NCBI GenBank assembly: GCA_030627205.1
Contig: DAOUSN010000024.1
Coordinates: forward strand, 1-39,186
Direction of reading: 5' to 3'
DNA length: 39,186 nt
From: Methylococcaceae bacterium
GTDB taxonomy: Bacteria > Pseudomonadota > Gammaproteobacteria > Methylococcales > Methylomonadaceae
How positions within the stretch are numbered: position 1 is the stretch's first letter; each line of letters opens with the position of its first letter. This document shows positions 20,338 through 28,083 of this stretch, in pieces. The notes beneath the pieces are model-generated. The model saw nothing but the letters and a program-made list of their open reading frames with translations, was not told where the DNA came from and did not search any database. The position numbers and the translations under genes were made by a program.

Positions 20338-22077
20338 ATGCGGAAACATCCCTTAATAATTATTTTTGGAGTCGCAATGATTGCCGTCCCCATATTGACA
20401 ATGGCGGCGACTGGTGTTTTGCCTAAATCAGTAGTAGTTGATGTAGGTAAAGTTGAAACGGTTTGTGATAACAAAAACCCAGAATGGCGAAAGTCTCAAG
20501 AAATTGAAGGCGTTGCTATGCAAGAATCACTACGCTGTAACCCTGATAATCCTTTTGATATTGCAGCTCAAGTAAAAGGGACGAATAATATTTCAATGGA
20601 AACATTGATGAGGTCAGGATTTGCGGTAGATGGAATTATCAAAAAGAATGATATGGATGGGGATGGAGATCCAGACCTGATTATTATTAAATTAGAAGTA
20701 ATTGAATTAAATGGTCACTCACCTGATTTTGCGGGTCTGGTTCCAACTTTTGATATTGCACCAGGGATTCAACCTGGAATGTGGGTTTTCGCGCCAAAAA
20801 CGCGAGGCATGTCCACTAGTAGTTTTGTAGGAGTTGATGCTAATCCTTTGTTAAGAGCGCCTTCCCCTGTCATTCGTGTTGAACAAGGGGATGTGGTGTG
20901 GATACAATTGGAAAATACCCATTATTTTCCTCATACTATTCACTTGCACGGTGTTGATCATCCTTTTGTTGATAATGCTGGTGAGGGTAATGATGGTGTT
21001 CCTGTTACGAGTGATAAATTTGTCATGCCTGGGCAAAGTAAAACCTATGAAATTCGCCCACGAGTAGCTGGAACTTTTGTTTATCACTGTCATGTACAAA
21101 CCCACGTACATTTAGCGATGGGTTTAGTTGGTATGTTTATTGTCGAGGAAAATCGCCCTAATAACTGGGTGCAAACATTTAATGTCGGGGCAGGACAAGT
21201 TAGACATCCGTCTAAAGCGATTTTAGAAGAGTATGATAGTGAATATGACTTACATTATCATGCGATGGATAAAGAGCTGCATAGTGTTATTCAAGATTAT
21301 AATGATCCACGACTTATTGCTAAAAAAATGAATCGTGAATATAGAAATGGTGATGCTACAGAAGATTATTTCACCTTAAATGGTCGCTCTTTTCCTTATA
21401 CACTGCGTGAGTCGTTAATTGTAACTGAGCCTGATAAAAACATTAAATTGAGAGTTTTTAATAGTAGTGGTGAGCAATTAGCTTTGCATACACATGGGCA
21501 TAAGGCAACCATTACTCATTATGATGGAGTAGAACATAACCCTGCTGCGCAAATTATGCGGGATGTTTATAATATTGCTCCTGCACAACGTAATGATTTA
21601 AAAATCAGTACGGTCGATGACGGTCTTCATAGTTATGGGGAGGGAATTTGGATTTTTCATGATCATCGAGAAAAAGGCATTGCCACTGAGGGAATGAACC
21701 CTGGTGGTGATATTAGTGCGATTGTATACAAAAAATATCTAAATGAAATGGGCTTACCTAAGACCGTAGGTGAAGGGGTTGGAGATATGTTTACCAAAGC
21801 ATATTATCAACATAAAGTTCCTGTTTGGCAGAATACAGACAATTGGAATAGTTTGGGGGAAGTTGATGCAACAGATTATAAAGCGCCACCAGCTAGTCAA
21901 GTTATTATTGAGACAGGCCCTAAAGCTTTTTCGGAACTTACCGATATAACGGGATCATTTACTAATGTTTTTGGAAAATTCTTACTGGGTTTAGTAGGGG
22001 GTATTTTCGCTTATTTATTGATTATTAATCGTGCAAAAATATTGCGTATGGTTTCATCAAATAAAAAGGAGAAATAA
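20338..22077 (+). CDS. Two-domain multicopper oxidase, type 1 copper in domain 1, C-terminal membrane anchor
   Basis: The 579-residue protein has a signal peptide (about 1-23), two cupredoxin domains and a C-terminal membrane helix (about 548-568). Domain 1 carries HTIHLHG (H199, H202, H204) and HCHVQTHVHLAM, giving type 1 ligands C251, H256 and M261. Domain 2 has HTHGH (384-388) and FHDH (441-443) for the trinuclear cluster but no Cys, so it lacks a type 1 site. This is the 'type C' two-domain pattern known from the Nitrosomonas europaea blue copper oxidase. An unusual acidic loop DMDGDGDPD (105-113) before the first motif looks like a calcium-binding loop. It would oxidise a periplasmic substrate and reduce oxygen, or possibly a nitrogen oxide; the substrate is unknown. 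Middle gene of the copper operon. Confidence 0.9.
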   Translation: MRKHPLIIIFGVAMIAVPILTMAATGVLPKSVVVDVGKVETVCDNKNPEWRKSQEIEGVAMQESLRCNPDNPFDIAAQVKGTNNISMETLMRSGFAVDGIIKKNDMDGDGDPDLIIIKLEVIELNGHSPDFAGLVPTFDIAPGIQPGMWVFAPKTRGMSTSSFVGVDANPLLRAPSPVIRVEQGDVVWIQLENTHYFPHTIHLHGVDHPFVDNAGEGNDGVPVTSDKFVMPGQSKTYEIRPRVAGTFVYHCHVQTHVHLAMGLVGMFIVEENRPNNWVQTFNVGAGQVRHPSKAILEEYDSEYDLHYHAMDKELHSVIQDYNDPRLIAKKMNREYRNGDATEDYFTLNGRSFPYTLRESLIVTEPDKNIKLRVFNSSGEQLALHTHGHKATITHYDGVEHNPAAQIMRDVYNIAPAQRNDLKISTVDDGLHSYGEGIWIFHDHREKGIATEGMNPGGDISAIVYKKYLNEMGLPKTVGEGVGDMFTKAYYQHKVPVWQNTDNWNSLGEVDATDYKAPPASQVIIETGPKAFSELTDITGSFTNVFGKFLLGLVGGIFAYLLIINRAKILRMVSSNKKEK

Positions 22078-22079
22078 TT

Positions 22080-22964
22080 ATGGCTAAGTTATTATCAATA
22101 CTAGTATTGACTCTTATTGCTTCTACATCGGTATTATCAGCAAAAGAATTTCAAGAACATAATTCACTGATGAATCATGGCGATGGTCACATGATGGATA
22201 TGGATGGCGGTATGGTTATGGGTAATAATACCGAAACTTTACCTGGTGGTTGCGATAAAATTGCTGCTACTAAAGAAATTACTGTTCATGCAGGGCATAA
22301 ATATGCTGAAAAATTTCCAGGTAGAATGTTTGCTTTTGACCAGCAAGAATTTCAATTTGAACCTTGTACTAAATTAACCATTAATTTTATTAATGATGAT
22401 GAAGTTCGTCATCAATTGATGATGCATGGATTACCTAAATATCTTTATCCTAAAGGTATGTTTCATTTGGAAGTTACAGGACCTGGATCAATTTCAGGAA
22501 CATTGATTTTACCCTCTGCTGACAAAACTTACTTAGTTCATTGTGACATAGCCCAGCACATGGAAAAGGGCATGAAGGCACAATTAAAAGTAGGGAAGGG
22601 AAGCGGAGATTTACCTAGTATACCTGGTGTAAGTGCTTATGTAATCCAAGATGATTACAGTGAAAGTATTCCTATTTTACCTTCAGCAGCAGAGAAAGCT
22701 TTAGCTGATAAAAAGAAAGCGGCTCTAGCTAATGTAGAAATTCAACCAAATAACGCGGTAATTTCTGGGGTAATGATTATTGGTTTGGTCATTGGATTGT
22801 TATTAACCCCGTTATTAATCAAAAAATTTAAAGGTAAAACATTTCCAGAGGTTATTACTTATATCTTTGAAATATTAGGTGATTTTATCGTCTTAATAGC
22901 TAAAATGATTAAAAGGTTAATCGGGTTATTTTTGTCAAAAACTAAAGTGTTACCTGACAAATAA
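22080..22964 (+). CDS. Membrane-anchored cupredoxin with Met/His-rich leader
   Basis: The 294-residue protein has a signal peptide (about 1-21), then a Met/His/Asp-rich segment (NHGDGHMMDMDGGMVMGN) likely to bind Cu(I)/Cu(II). A cupredoxin domain (about 58-180) follows with type 1 copper ligands that fit H111, C155, H160 and M165 (motif HCDIAQHMEKGM). Only one Cys lies in the ligand loop, so it is not a CuA centre. A membrane helix at about 222-242 and an amphipathic or second hydrophobic segment at about 252-288 end the protein. It starts 2 nt after the multicopper oxidase stop, so the two are tightly coupled. It is the likely electron partner of the oxidase. Confidence 0.85.
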   Translation: MAKLLSILVLTLIASTSVLSAKEFQEHNSLMNHGDGHMMDMDGGMVMGNNTETLPGGCDKIAATKEITVHAGHKYAEKFPGRMFAFDQQEFQFEPCTKLTINFINDDEVRHQLMMHGLPKYLYPKGMFHLEVTGPGSISGTLILPSADKTYLVHCDIAQHMEKGMKAQLKVGKGSGDLPSIPGVSAYVIQDDYSESIPILPSAAEKALADKKKAALANVEIQPNNAVISGVMIIGLVIGLLLTPLLIKKFKGKTFPEVITYIFEILGDFIVLIAKMIKRLIGLFLSKTKVLPDK

Positions 22965-22983
22965 TATAATTTTAGATTTAATA

Positions 22984-23020
22984 AAAAGCCCTTGAAACCT
23001 AGAGTTTCAGGGGTTTTTTT
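22984..23020 (+). terminator. Rho-independent terminator of the copper-protein operon
   Basis: A 10-bp stem CCCTTGAAAC/GTTTCAGGGG (one G-T pair) with a 5-nt loop is followed by seven T residues, 20 nt after the cupredoxin stop codon. It separates the operon from the membrane-protein gene that starts at 23038. Confidence 0.9.
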
Positions 23021-23037
23021 ATAGGCAAGGATTTTTT

Positions 23038-23445
23038 ATGGACTCTCTATCACTTTGGGGACTTTTTAGCAGTGCTTTCATTTCGTCAACATTAGCTCCA
23101 GGTGGTTCAGAAGCTATTTTGGCGTATATGGTTTCTGAAAATAATTTTCAAACAGATAAACTAGTATTAATAGCAACAATAGGTAATACTTTGGGGGCAT
23201 TAACAACTTGGTGGCTTGGGATATTCACTGCAAAAAAATATCCCTTAGAAGCAGTATTATCAGAAAAAAAACAAATAGCGGTTAATATTGTAAAAAAATG
23301 GGGCTATTTAGCCTTATTATTTTCTTGGCTACCTATATTTTGTTTTGCAGGTGGCTGGTTAAAAATGCCATTAATTATTTCAACTTTAATAATTTTATTA
23401 GGTAAAGCAATACGTTATCTATTGGTTGCCTATTTATTTATTTAA
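23038..23445 (+). CDS. YqaA/DedA-like membrane protein
   Basis: The 135-residue protein has about four hydrophobic segments and the family pattern: an N-terminal half-helix with FISSTLAPGGSEAILAYM, then ATIGNTLGALTTWWLG, then KWGYLALLFSWLPIFCFAGGWLKMP. These match the short YqaA branch of the DedA (SNARE-associated/VTT) superfamily. DedA-type proteins act in lipid flipping, membrane homeostasis and proton-motive-force maintenance; the role of YqaA itself is unclear. Its 3' end overlaps the convergent bcp gene by 12 nt. Confidence 0.85.
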   Translation: MDSLSLWGLFSSAFISSTLAPGGSEAILAYMVSENNFQTDKLVLIATIGNTLGALTTWWLGIFTAKKYPLEAVLSEKKQIAVNIVKKWGYLALLFSWLPIFCFAGGWLKMPLIISTLIILLGKAIRYLLVAYLFI

Positions 23446-23907
23446 CGATTTTAATTTTTCTAATACGTCTTTTATATGTGTTTTAACTTTGACTTTTCGC
23501 CATTCGTATTGCAAAATTCCGTTAGCATCAATTAAAAAGGTACTACGTTCAATGCCACGAACTTGTTTCCCATACATATTTTTCATTTTAATAACATCAA
23601 ATAAGTTACATAAAGCTTCATCTTTATCTGATAACAAATCAAATGGAAATTCTTGTTTAGATTTAAAACCTTCATGTACACGCACGCTATCACGGGAAAC
23701 CCCTAAAATAACTGTGTTTAAGGCATTAAATTCTTCAATATAGTCTCTAAAATCTTTACCTTCCTGTGTGCATCCAGGGGTATTATCTCTTGGATAAAAG
23801 TAGATGATTAAATTTTTATGTAGATAATCTGAAAGAGAAATCATTTTATCGCCAGTGGCAGTAGCTGAAAAATTATCGACAGGATTGCCTAAATTAATAT
23901 TGCTCAT
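23434..23907 (-). CDS. bcp: Thioredoxin-dependent thiol peroxidase (BCP/PrxQ)
   Basis: The 157-residue protein is full length for BCP. The peroxidatic Cys lies in YPRDNTPGCTQEGKDFRDY. The resolving Cys that many PrxQ proteins have five residues later is replaced (CTQEGK). The only other Cys is in DEALCNLFDV at about residue 98. It may therefore work as a 1-Cys enzyme or use an atypical partner. It reduces hydrogen peroxide and organic hydroperoxides in the cytoplasm. Convergent with the YqaA-like gene; no operon partner seen. Confidence 0.93.
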   Translation of the reverse strand: MSNINLGNPVDNFSATATGDKMISLSDYLHKNLIIYFYPRDNTPGCTQEGKDFRDYIEEFNALNTVILGVSRDSVRVHEGFKSKQEFPFDLLSDKDEALCNLFDVIKMKNMYGKQVRGIERSTFLIDANGILQYEWRKVKVKTHIKDVLEKLKSLNK

Positions 23908-24043
23908 AATGTTATAAGTGTTTTATTGGTTTAAAAATGGCTGTTTATGTGTAATACTCATAATAACTAGCTTTTATTTATGCTACTAGAATATTATGGG
24001 TACATAAGAAAATGGTCATACACCCTACGATCTGAACCCAGAT

Positions 24044-25081
24044 TTAAACGATTCCAGAATCATCATATTTTTCAATTAACTCAAAATTTATATCATTTGG
24101 AGACAATGGATTAATAACTTCAAATAATTCAAAACCAATCTTCTTTTTAAACTGCTTCCATATTTTCTGTATTTATCCTGTTCTTTTTTTCTTTTTTTCT
24201 TTTTTTGGTTTATCTATTATTTTAATGTTTTTTTCCAAAGCAATTGGATTAAAATATTTAGCGGCAACGTTCAAACGCTGACTTAATTTAGTTAATAATT
24301 CATATTGCTTTTTTTGTGTTAATAACACAACTTGGTAACGTTCTTGTAAATCTTTTAAATCCCCTTCTTTTAACATTTGTAATTTAACGCTTAATGAGAC
24401 TGTTTGTTTAGCTTCGTTTAGTTCTTTAGTTAATTTTTCTATTTGCTTTTGAACTTCAGCATCCAGTTTAGCTTGCTGCTCTTTATCTTGATTAGCTTGT
24501 TGTAATTGAGATTGCAATAAGTTAATCACACTTTCGTCTGAACGCTGTTGGTATAAATCTTTCTCTGCACAACGAATAATTATCTCACTAAATTGCTGTA
24601 ATTTATTACTATTAGTTGATTTTATAACGACATTTTCTAATCCTTGTAACTCTAAAACCAATAAATGATGATATTGAGCATCCAATTCAATCTCGATGAT
24701 AATAGCATCTAATAATTCAGTTTCAACTACCTGCTCAGAAATAACCGTTAAGCTCGGATAATAGCGGTATAATTTTTCTGGGGTTAATAAACTACTATTT
24801 TTTTGATGACTTAAAACAGTTAATTTTTGTGTTGATTTTTTATCGGCAATAGCAATCGCTAAAACCTCAACTTCTTTATCTAGTTGAGTCGTTTTTTTTA
24901 AAATAATCGCTTGTTGTTTATCTGCTTCAAATAAAATAATCTTTTGAGGTTTGAGTTGTTGATAACTTGCTAATTCATGACATTGACCTGCACCAATATG
25001 AATAATATAGCCAACAGGTTGAGAAAGGGTACTTATAATTGTTTCATAGTAAACTGTGTAAACTTGTTTAATTAAAGCTAA
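24044..25081 (-). pseudogene. FkbM-like methyltransferase with coiled-coil tail, no start codon and an internal stop
   Basis: A single minus-strand frame is open from 25081 to a TAA at 24173-24175 and continues past it to another stop at 24044. The first 132 codons contain no ATG, GTG or TTG. They read as a SAM-methyltransferase start: VGYIIHIGAGQCHELASY, then PQKIILFEADKQQAII. Further on LLVLELQGLENVVIKS matches the FkbM-family strand with its acidic residue, followed by IIIRCAEKDLYQ. A long helical coiled coil (about 24210-24540) and a Lys-rich end follow. A TTG at 24685 could start a 170-residue product lacking most of the catalytic fold. I read this as a 5'-truncated gene, probably decayed. 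The beginning may have been lost by the event that left the IS fragment upstream. Confidence 0.6.
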
Positions 25082-25118
25082 CTAGCCTTTTATAACCTGA
25101 ATTCTGGATAAGAAAAGT

Positions 25119-25188
25119 AGGCAACCTTTTTTTAAAATGCAAAAATATAAAGATTATCAGCTCTTAATATTTTACCTAAAGGTTGCCT
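25119..25188. repeat. Inverted repeat beside the IS remnant
   Basis: AGGCAACCTTT at 25119-25129 is matched by AAAGGTTGCCT at 25178-25188, an 11-bp perfect inverted pair about 48 nt apart. It lies between the truncated methyltransferase frame and the transposase fragment. It could be the ends of a small element or remnant transposon ends; I could not match it to a known terminal repeat. Confidence 0.6.
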
Positions 25189-25194
25189 AAAATA

Positions 25195-25317
25195 AGTTTA
25201 ACACAATTATTCTCCGATGTTGATGACTTTTGTCAGTGGCTTATTCCTGCGTGGCAGAAAAATCAGCTCGAAAGTAAAGCTTGCTTATCTCGAACTCAGG
25301 TTATTGTTAAGTTGTGA
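25195..25317 (+). mobile_element. IS982-family transposase remnant (N-terminal fragment)
   Basis: A plus-strand frame reads SLTQLFSDVDDFCQWLIPAW, which I recognise as the start of IS982-family transposases (the TELF..VDDFC motif). The frame ends at TGA 25315-25317 after about 40 codons, against roughly 250-300 in an intact element. The codon before SLT is ATA where ATG would be expected. The DDE catalytic region is missing. It is a dead fragment. Confidence 0.6.
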
Positions 25318-25524
25318 AACCTAATGTCGTTAAAAAGATACAATATTATCTCTAAGACACATAAAAGTAGAATTTACCCTATAAGTTCCTTAAACAACAC
25401 TATATAATTAAGGACTCTTAGGATTGTATTTCTAAATCATTAATAAAAAAAGGCATAAAGCCTTAAATTATTATGATTCTTTACAAGATATTTTATCGCT
25501 TGTTTTTTTAATAAGGAAAATTTA

Positions 25525-26706
25525 ATGAAAAAATTATTATTACTCACGGCATCTATTGCCACTGCCATTCTTTCAGGGTGTGCAACTCACCCCCCAGCAG
25601 GTTTTCAATCATTTCAGGCAAAAGATTTAAGTGCGTTGACTAGATCGAAAGAATATCAACAAAAAACTAACAACTTTTTTATCATTAATGATTCTTCAGG
25701 TTCGATGACTGAAACTTACATGAATGGTGGACTAGCAGCAGATCCTGCGGCGATTAAATTAGAAATTGAAAAAGAATTGTTAAGTCGTATGAACAAAACG
25801 ATTCCTAATATAACCTTAAACTCAGGATTACGTAGTTTTGGTTTTGGTAAATGTACTAGTATCAAAGGCACGAAACTTAATCAAGCCACTGAATCTTATT
25901 CAAAATCGGCTTTTAATGCCGCGATTGAATCATTAGCATGTGGTAGCGGTGGTTCACCAATGGATAAAACTATTGACCATACTCAAAATGATTTAGCAGC
26001 GAACACAGGAACAACTGCATTAATCATATTAAGTGATGGTTTTGAATTAGACAGATCACCAGCTCCTTCTGCACAAGCATTAAAAGCTCGTTATGGTGAT
26101 AATGTTTGTATCTATACTATTTGGGTTGGTAATCCTAGTGATGCAGAAGGTCGTACTACACTCCTTAATTTATCTAATTTAGGCGCGTGTGGTTTTAGTA
26201 CTGATGCGGCAAGTATTAGCTCACCAACTGGTATGGCTAAATTCGTTGAGAAGGTTTTCTTTAAAAAACTTTTTCCTATGGCTGAAGGTGATGCTGATTT
26301 AGATGGTGTCTTTGATAGTAAAGATAAATGTCCGACAACACCATTAGGGGCAACAGTTGATGTCCAAGGTTGTTGGATAATTAAAGGGATTAATTTTGAT
26401 ACGGCAAAACATAATATCAAATCACAGTATTATCACTTGTTGGATAATGCAGCAACAGTCTTAAAAAGAAACCCTGGTTTGACTATTGAAGTACAAGGTC
26501 ATACTGATAACGTAGGGTCGGATAAATATAACTTAGGATTATCTGATCGTCGTGCAAACTCAGTTAAAACTTATTTGAGTAATAAGGCAAATGGTAGAGC
26601 ATCATTAACATCTCATGGTTATGGCGAATCCAGACCTGTTGCTACTAATGAAACTGCTAATGGTCGCGCACAAAATCGTCGTGTACAATTAAAAGTTAGG
26701 AAATAA
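25525..26706 (+). CDS. OmpA-family lipoprotein with von Willebrand A-like domain
   Basis: The 393-residue protein has a lipoprotein signal with lipobox ILSGC (Cys19). A VWA-type domain (about 48-250) follows with an intact metal-ion site D56-x-S58-x-S60 (INDSSGSM). A short calcium-type repeat DADLDGVFDSKDKCPTTP links to a C-terminal OmpA peptidoglycan-binding domain (about 285-393, VQGHTDNVGSDKYNLGLSDRRA). It is probably an outer-membrane lipoprotein gripping peptidoglycan while its VWA domain binds a ligand. The combination is uncommon next to plain Pal/OmpA proteins. It is transcribed alone, ending at a strong terminator. Confidence 0.88.
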   Translation: MKKLLLLTASIATAILSGCATHPPAGFQSFQAKDLSALTRSKEYQQKTNNFFIINDSSGSMTETYMNGGLAADPAAIKLEIEKELLSRMNKTIPNITLNSGLRSFGFGKCTSIKGTKLNQATESYSKSAFNAAIESLACGSGGSPMDKTIDHTQNDLAANTGTTALIILSDGFELDRSPAPSAQALKARYGDNVCIYTIWVGNPSDAEGRTTLLNLSNLGACGFSTDAASISSPTGMAKFVEKVFFKKLFPMAEGDADLDGVFDSKDKCPTTPLGATVDVQGCWIIKGINFDTAKHNIKSQYYHLLDNAATVLKRNPGLTIEVQGHTDNVGSDKYNLGLSDRRANSVKTYLSNKANGRASLTSHGYGESRPVATNETANGRAQNRRVQLKVRK

Positions 26707-26737
26707 TTTTATTCTGATTTGAATCAGAATTTAGAGT

Positions 26738-26786
26738 GAATAAGAGGGGGGAGTATTATTTGTAATATTCCCCCTTTCTTATTTTT
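26738..26786. terminator. Rho-independent terminator after the VWA-OmpA gene
   Basis: A long stem (AAGAGGGGGGAGTATTA paired with TAATATTCCCCCTTTCTT, few mismatches) with a 4-nt loop is followed by ATTTTT. It lies 30 nt after the OmpA-type stop. A second 9-bp hairpin without a T tract (ATTCTGATT/AATCAGAAT, about 26710-26730) precedes it. Confidence 0.9.
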
Positions 26787-26824
26787 ACAGTTAAGATAAA
26801 ACTCAAAACCTTTAAGATGCTTTT

Positions 26825-27316
26825 ATGACTAATAATGATATTCTACGCCGCCTTCGTTACACCTTTGATTTTGATGATACCAAAATGATTGCCTTATTTG
26901 CATTAGCTGATTATAAGGTAACACGCTCTCAAGTGAGTAATTGGTTAAAAAAAGATGATGATCCTGATTATAAAAGTTGTCAAGATCTTCAATTAGCTAC
27001 CTTTTTAAACGGTTTAATTAATAATAATCGTGGTAAAAAAGAAGGAAAGCAAGTTCCTCCAGAAAGTAAGTTAACCAATAATATTATTTTTATTAAATTA
27101 AAAATTGCCCTTAACTTACAGGCAGATGAGGTCATAAATATTATGAGTTTAGCGAGCTTTGAACTGAGTAAATCTGAGCTAAGTGCTTTTTTTCGGAAGA
27201 AAACCCATAAGAATTATCGTGAATGTAAAGACCAAATTTTACGAAATTTCTTAAAAGGTCTACAGCTAAAATATTATTCTGGACTAGAAAATAAAGAGGC
27301 ATTTACATGGAATTAA
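26825..27316 (+). CDS. DUF1456 (YehS-like) protein
   Basis: The 163-residue protein has two copies of the DUF1456 helical repeat. One is at about 1-75 (NNDILRRLRYTFDFDDTKMI, SQVSNWLKKDDDPDY). The other is at about 85-155 (NNIIFIKLKIALNLQADEVI, SELSAFFRKKTHKNY). E. coli YehS has the same layout. The function is unknown. It is short, cytoplasmic and apparently transcribed alone, convergent with pqqC. Confidence 0.9.
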   Translation: MTNNDILRRLRYTFDFDDTKMIALFALADYKVTRSQVSNWLKKDDDPDYKSCQDLQLATFLNGLINNNRGKKEGKQVPPESKLTNNIIFIKLKIALNLQADEVINIMSLASFELSKSELSAFFRKKTHKNYRECKDQILRNFLKGLQLKYYSGLENKEAFTWN

Positions 27317-27338
27317 ATTGTTATAATTTCAGATAGAT

Positions 27339-28061
27339 TTATTTTTCAATATTAAAATACGGAGGCATGTTATAGATATAAGCTAAGTACATTGCATCCG
27401 CCATTGTCCACAAAACATTAAGTTTAAATTGTAAAATTTCAATCATCCGCTGTTGTTGTTCATAGGATTTATACCAATCTAGGGTAATTTTTAATCCATA
27501 CTCAACATCACGGCGTGCTTCGGATAGACGTTTACGAAAATAAATATAACCTTCTTTTTCTATCCAAGGATAAATTTCAGGCCAATTATCCAAACGCTGT
27601 TGATGGATTTTAGGGGCAAATAATTCAGTTAATGAAGAGCTTGCCGCATCATGCCATTCAGCACGTCTGGCAAAATTTACATAGCCATCAACAGCAAATT
27701 TTACGGCTGGTAAAACATGTTCCAATGAAACTATTTCTTCACGAGTTAGACCAACAGCAATACCTAATTGGATCCACGCCTCAATTCCGCCTTCATTATC
27801 AGGATGACCATCATGATCTAAAATACGCTGCACCCAAATTGATCGGGTTTTAGAATCAGGACAATTAGCAAGGATATTTGCATCTTTAATTGGAATCATT
27901 ATCTGATAATAAAACCGATTTGCCACCCAACCTTGTAATTGTTTTTTGGTGAGTTTACCCTCATTCATAAGCGTATGATACGGATGATGAATATGGTAAT
28001 ATTTTTCCATACCCCGCAGTTGATTTTCAAACTCTTCTTTATCCCATGCTGTTGTAGTCAT
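27339..28061 (-). CDS. pqqC: Pyrroloquinoline-quinone synthase PqqC
   Basis: The 240-residue protein is full length. It carries strongly conserved PqqC stretches: [53 protein letters not shown] and the C-terminal helix with [12 protein letters not shown]. PqqC does the last step of PQQ synthesis, an oxygen-dependent ring closure and eight-electron oxidation. PQQ is the cofactor of methanol dehydrogenases. The start at 28061 ([11 protein letters not shown]) matches the family. The same frame extends to 28256, but that part overlaps mrcA and only reflects its repeat. The gene begins 22 nt after the mrcA stop. No pqqA, B, D or E lies nearby. Confidence 0.93.
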   Translation of the reverse strand: MTTTAWDKEEFENQLRGMEKYYHIHHPYHTLMNEGKLTKKQLQGWVANRFYYQIMIPIKDANILANCPDSKTRSIWVQRILDHDGHPDNEGGIEAWIQLGIAVGLTREEIVSLEHVLPAVKFAVDGYVNFARRAEWHDAASSSLTELFAPKIHQQRLDNWPEIYPWIEKEGYIYFRKRLSEARRDVEYGLKITLDWYKSYEQQQRMIEILQFKLNVLWTMADAMYLAYIYNMPPYFNIEK

Positions 28062-28083
28062 ATTTATATTTGATACTAAATGA

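Noticed and set aside
22080-22964. CuA-type or nitrosocyanin centre
   Set aside because: The ligand loop has one Cys (no C-x3-C) and the fourth ligand is Met, so it is an ordinary type 1 site.
25447-25466. AAGGC/GCCTT hairpin as a terminator
   Set aside because: The stem is only 5 bp and it lacks a following T run on the plus strand; it is too weak to call.
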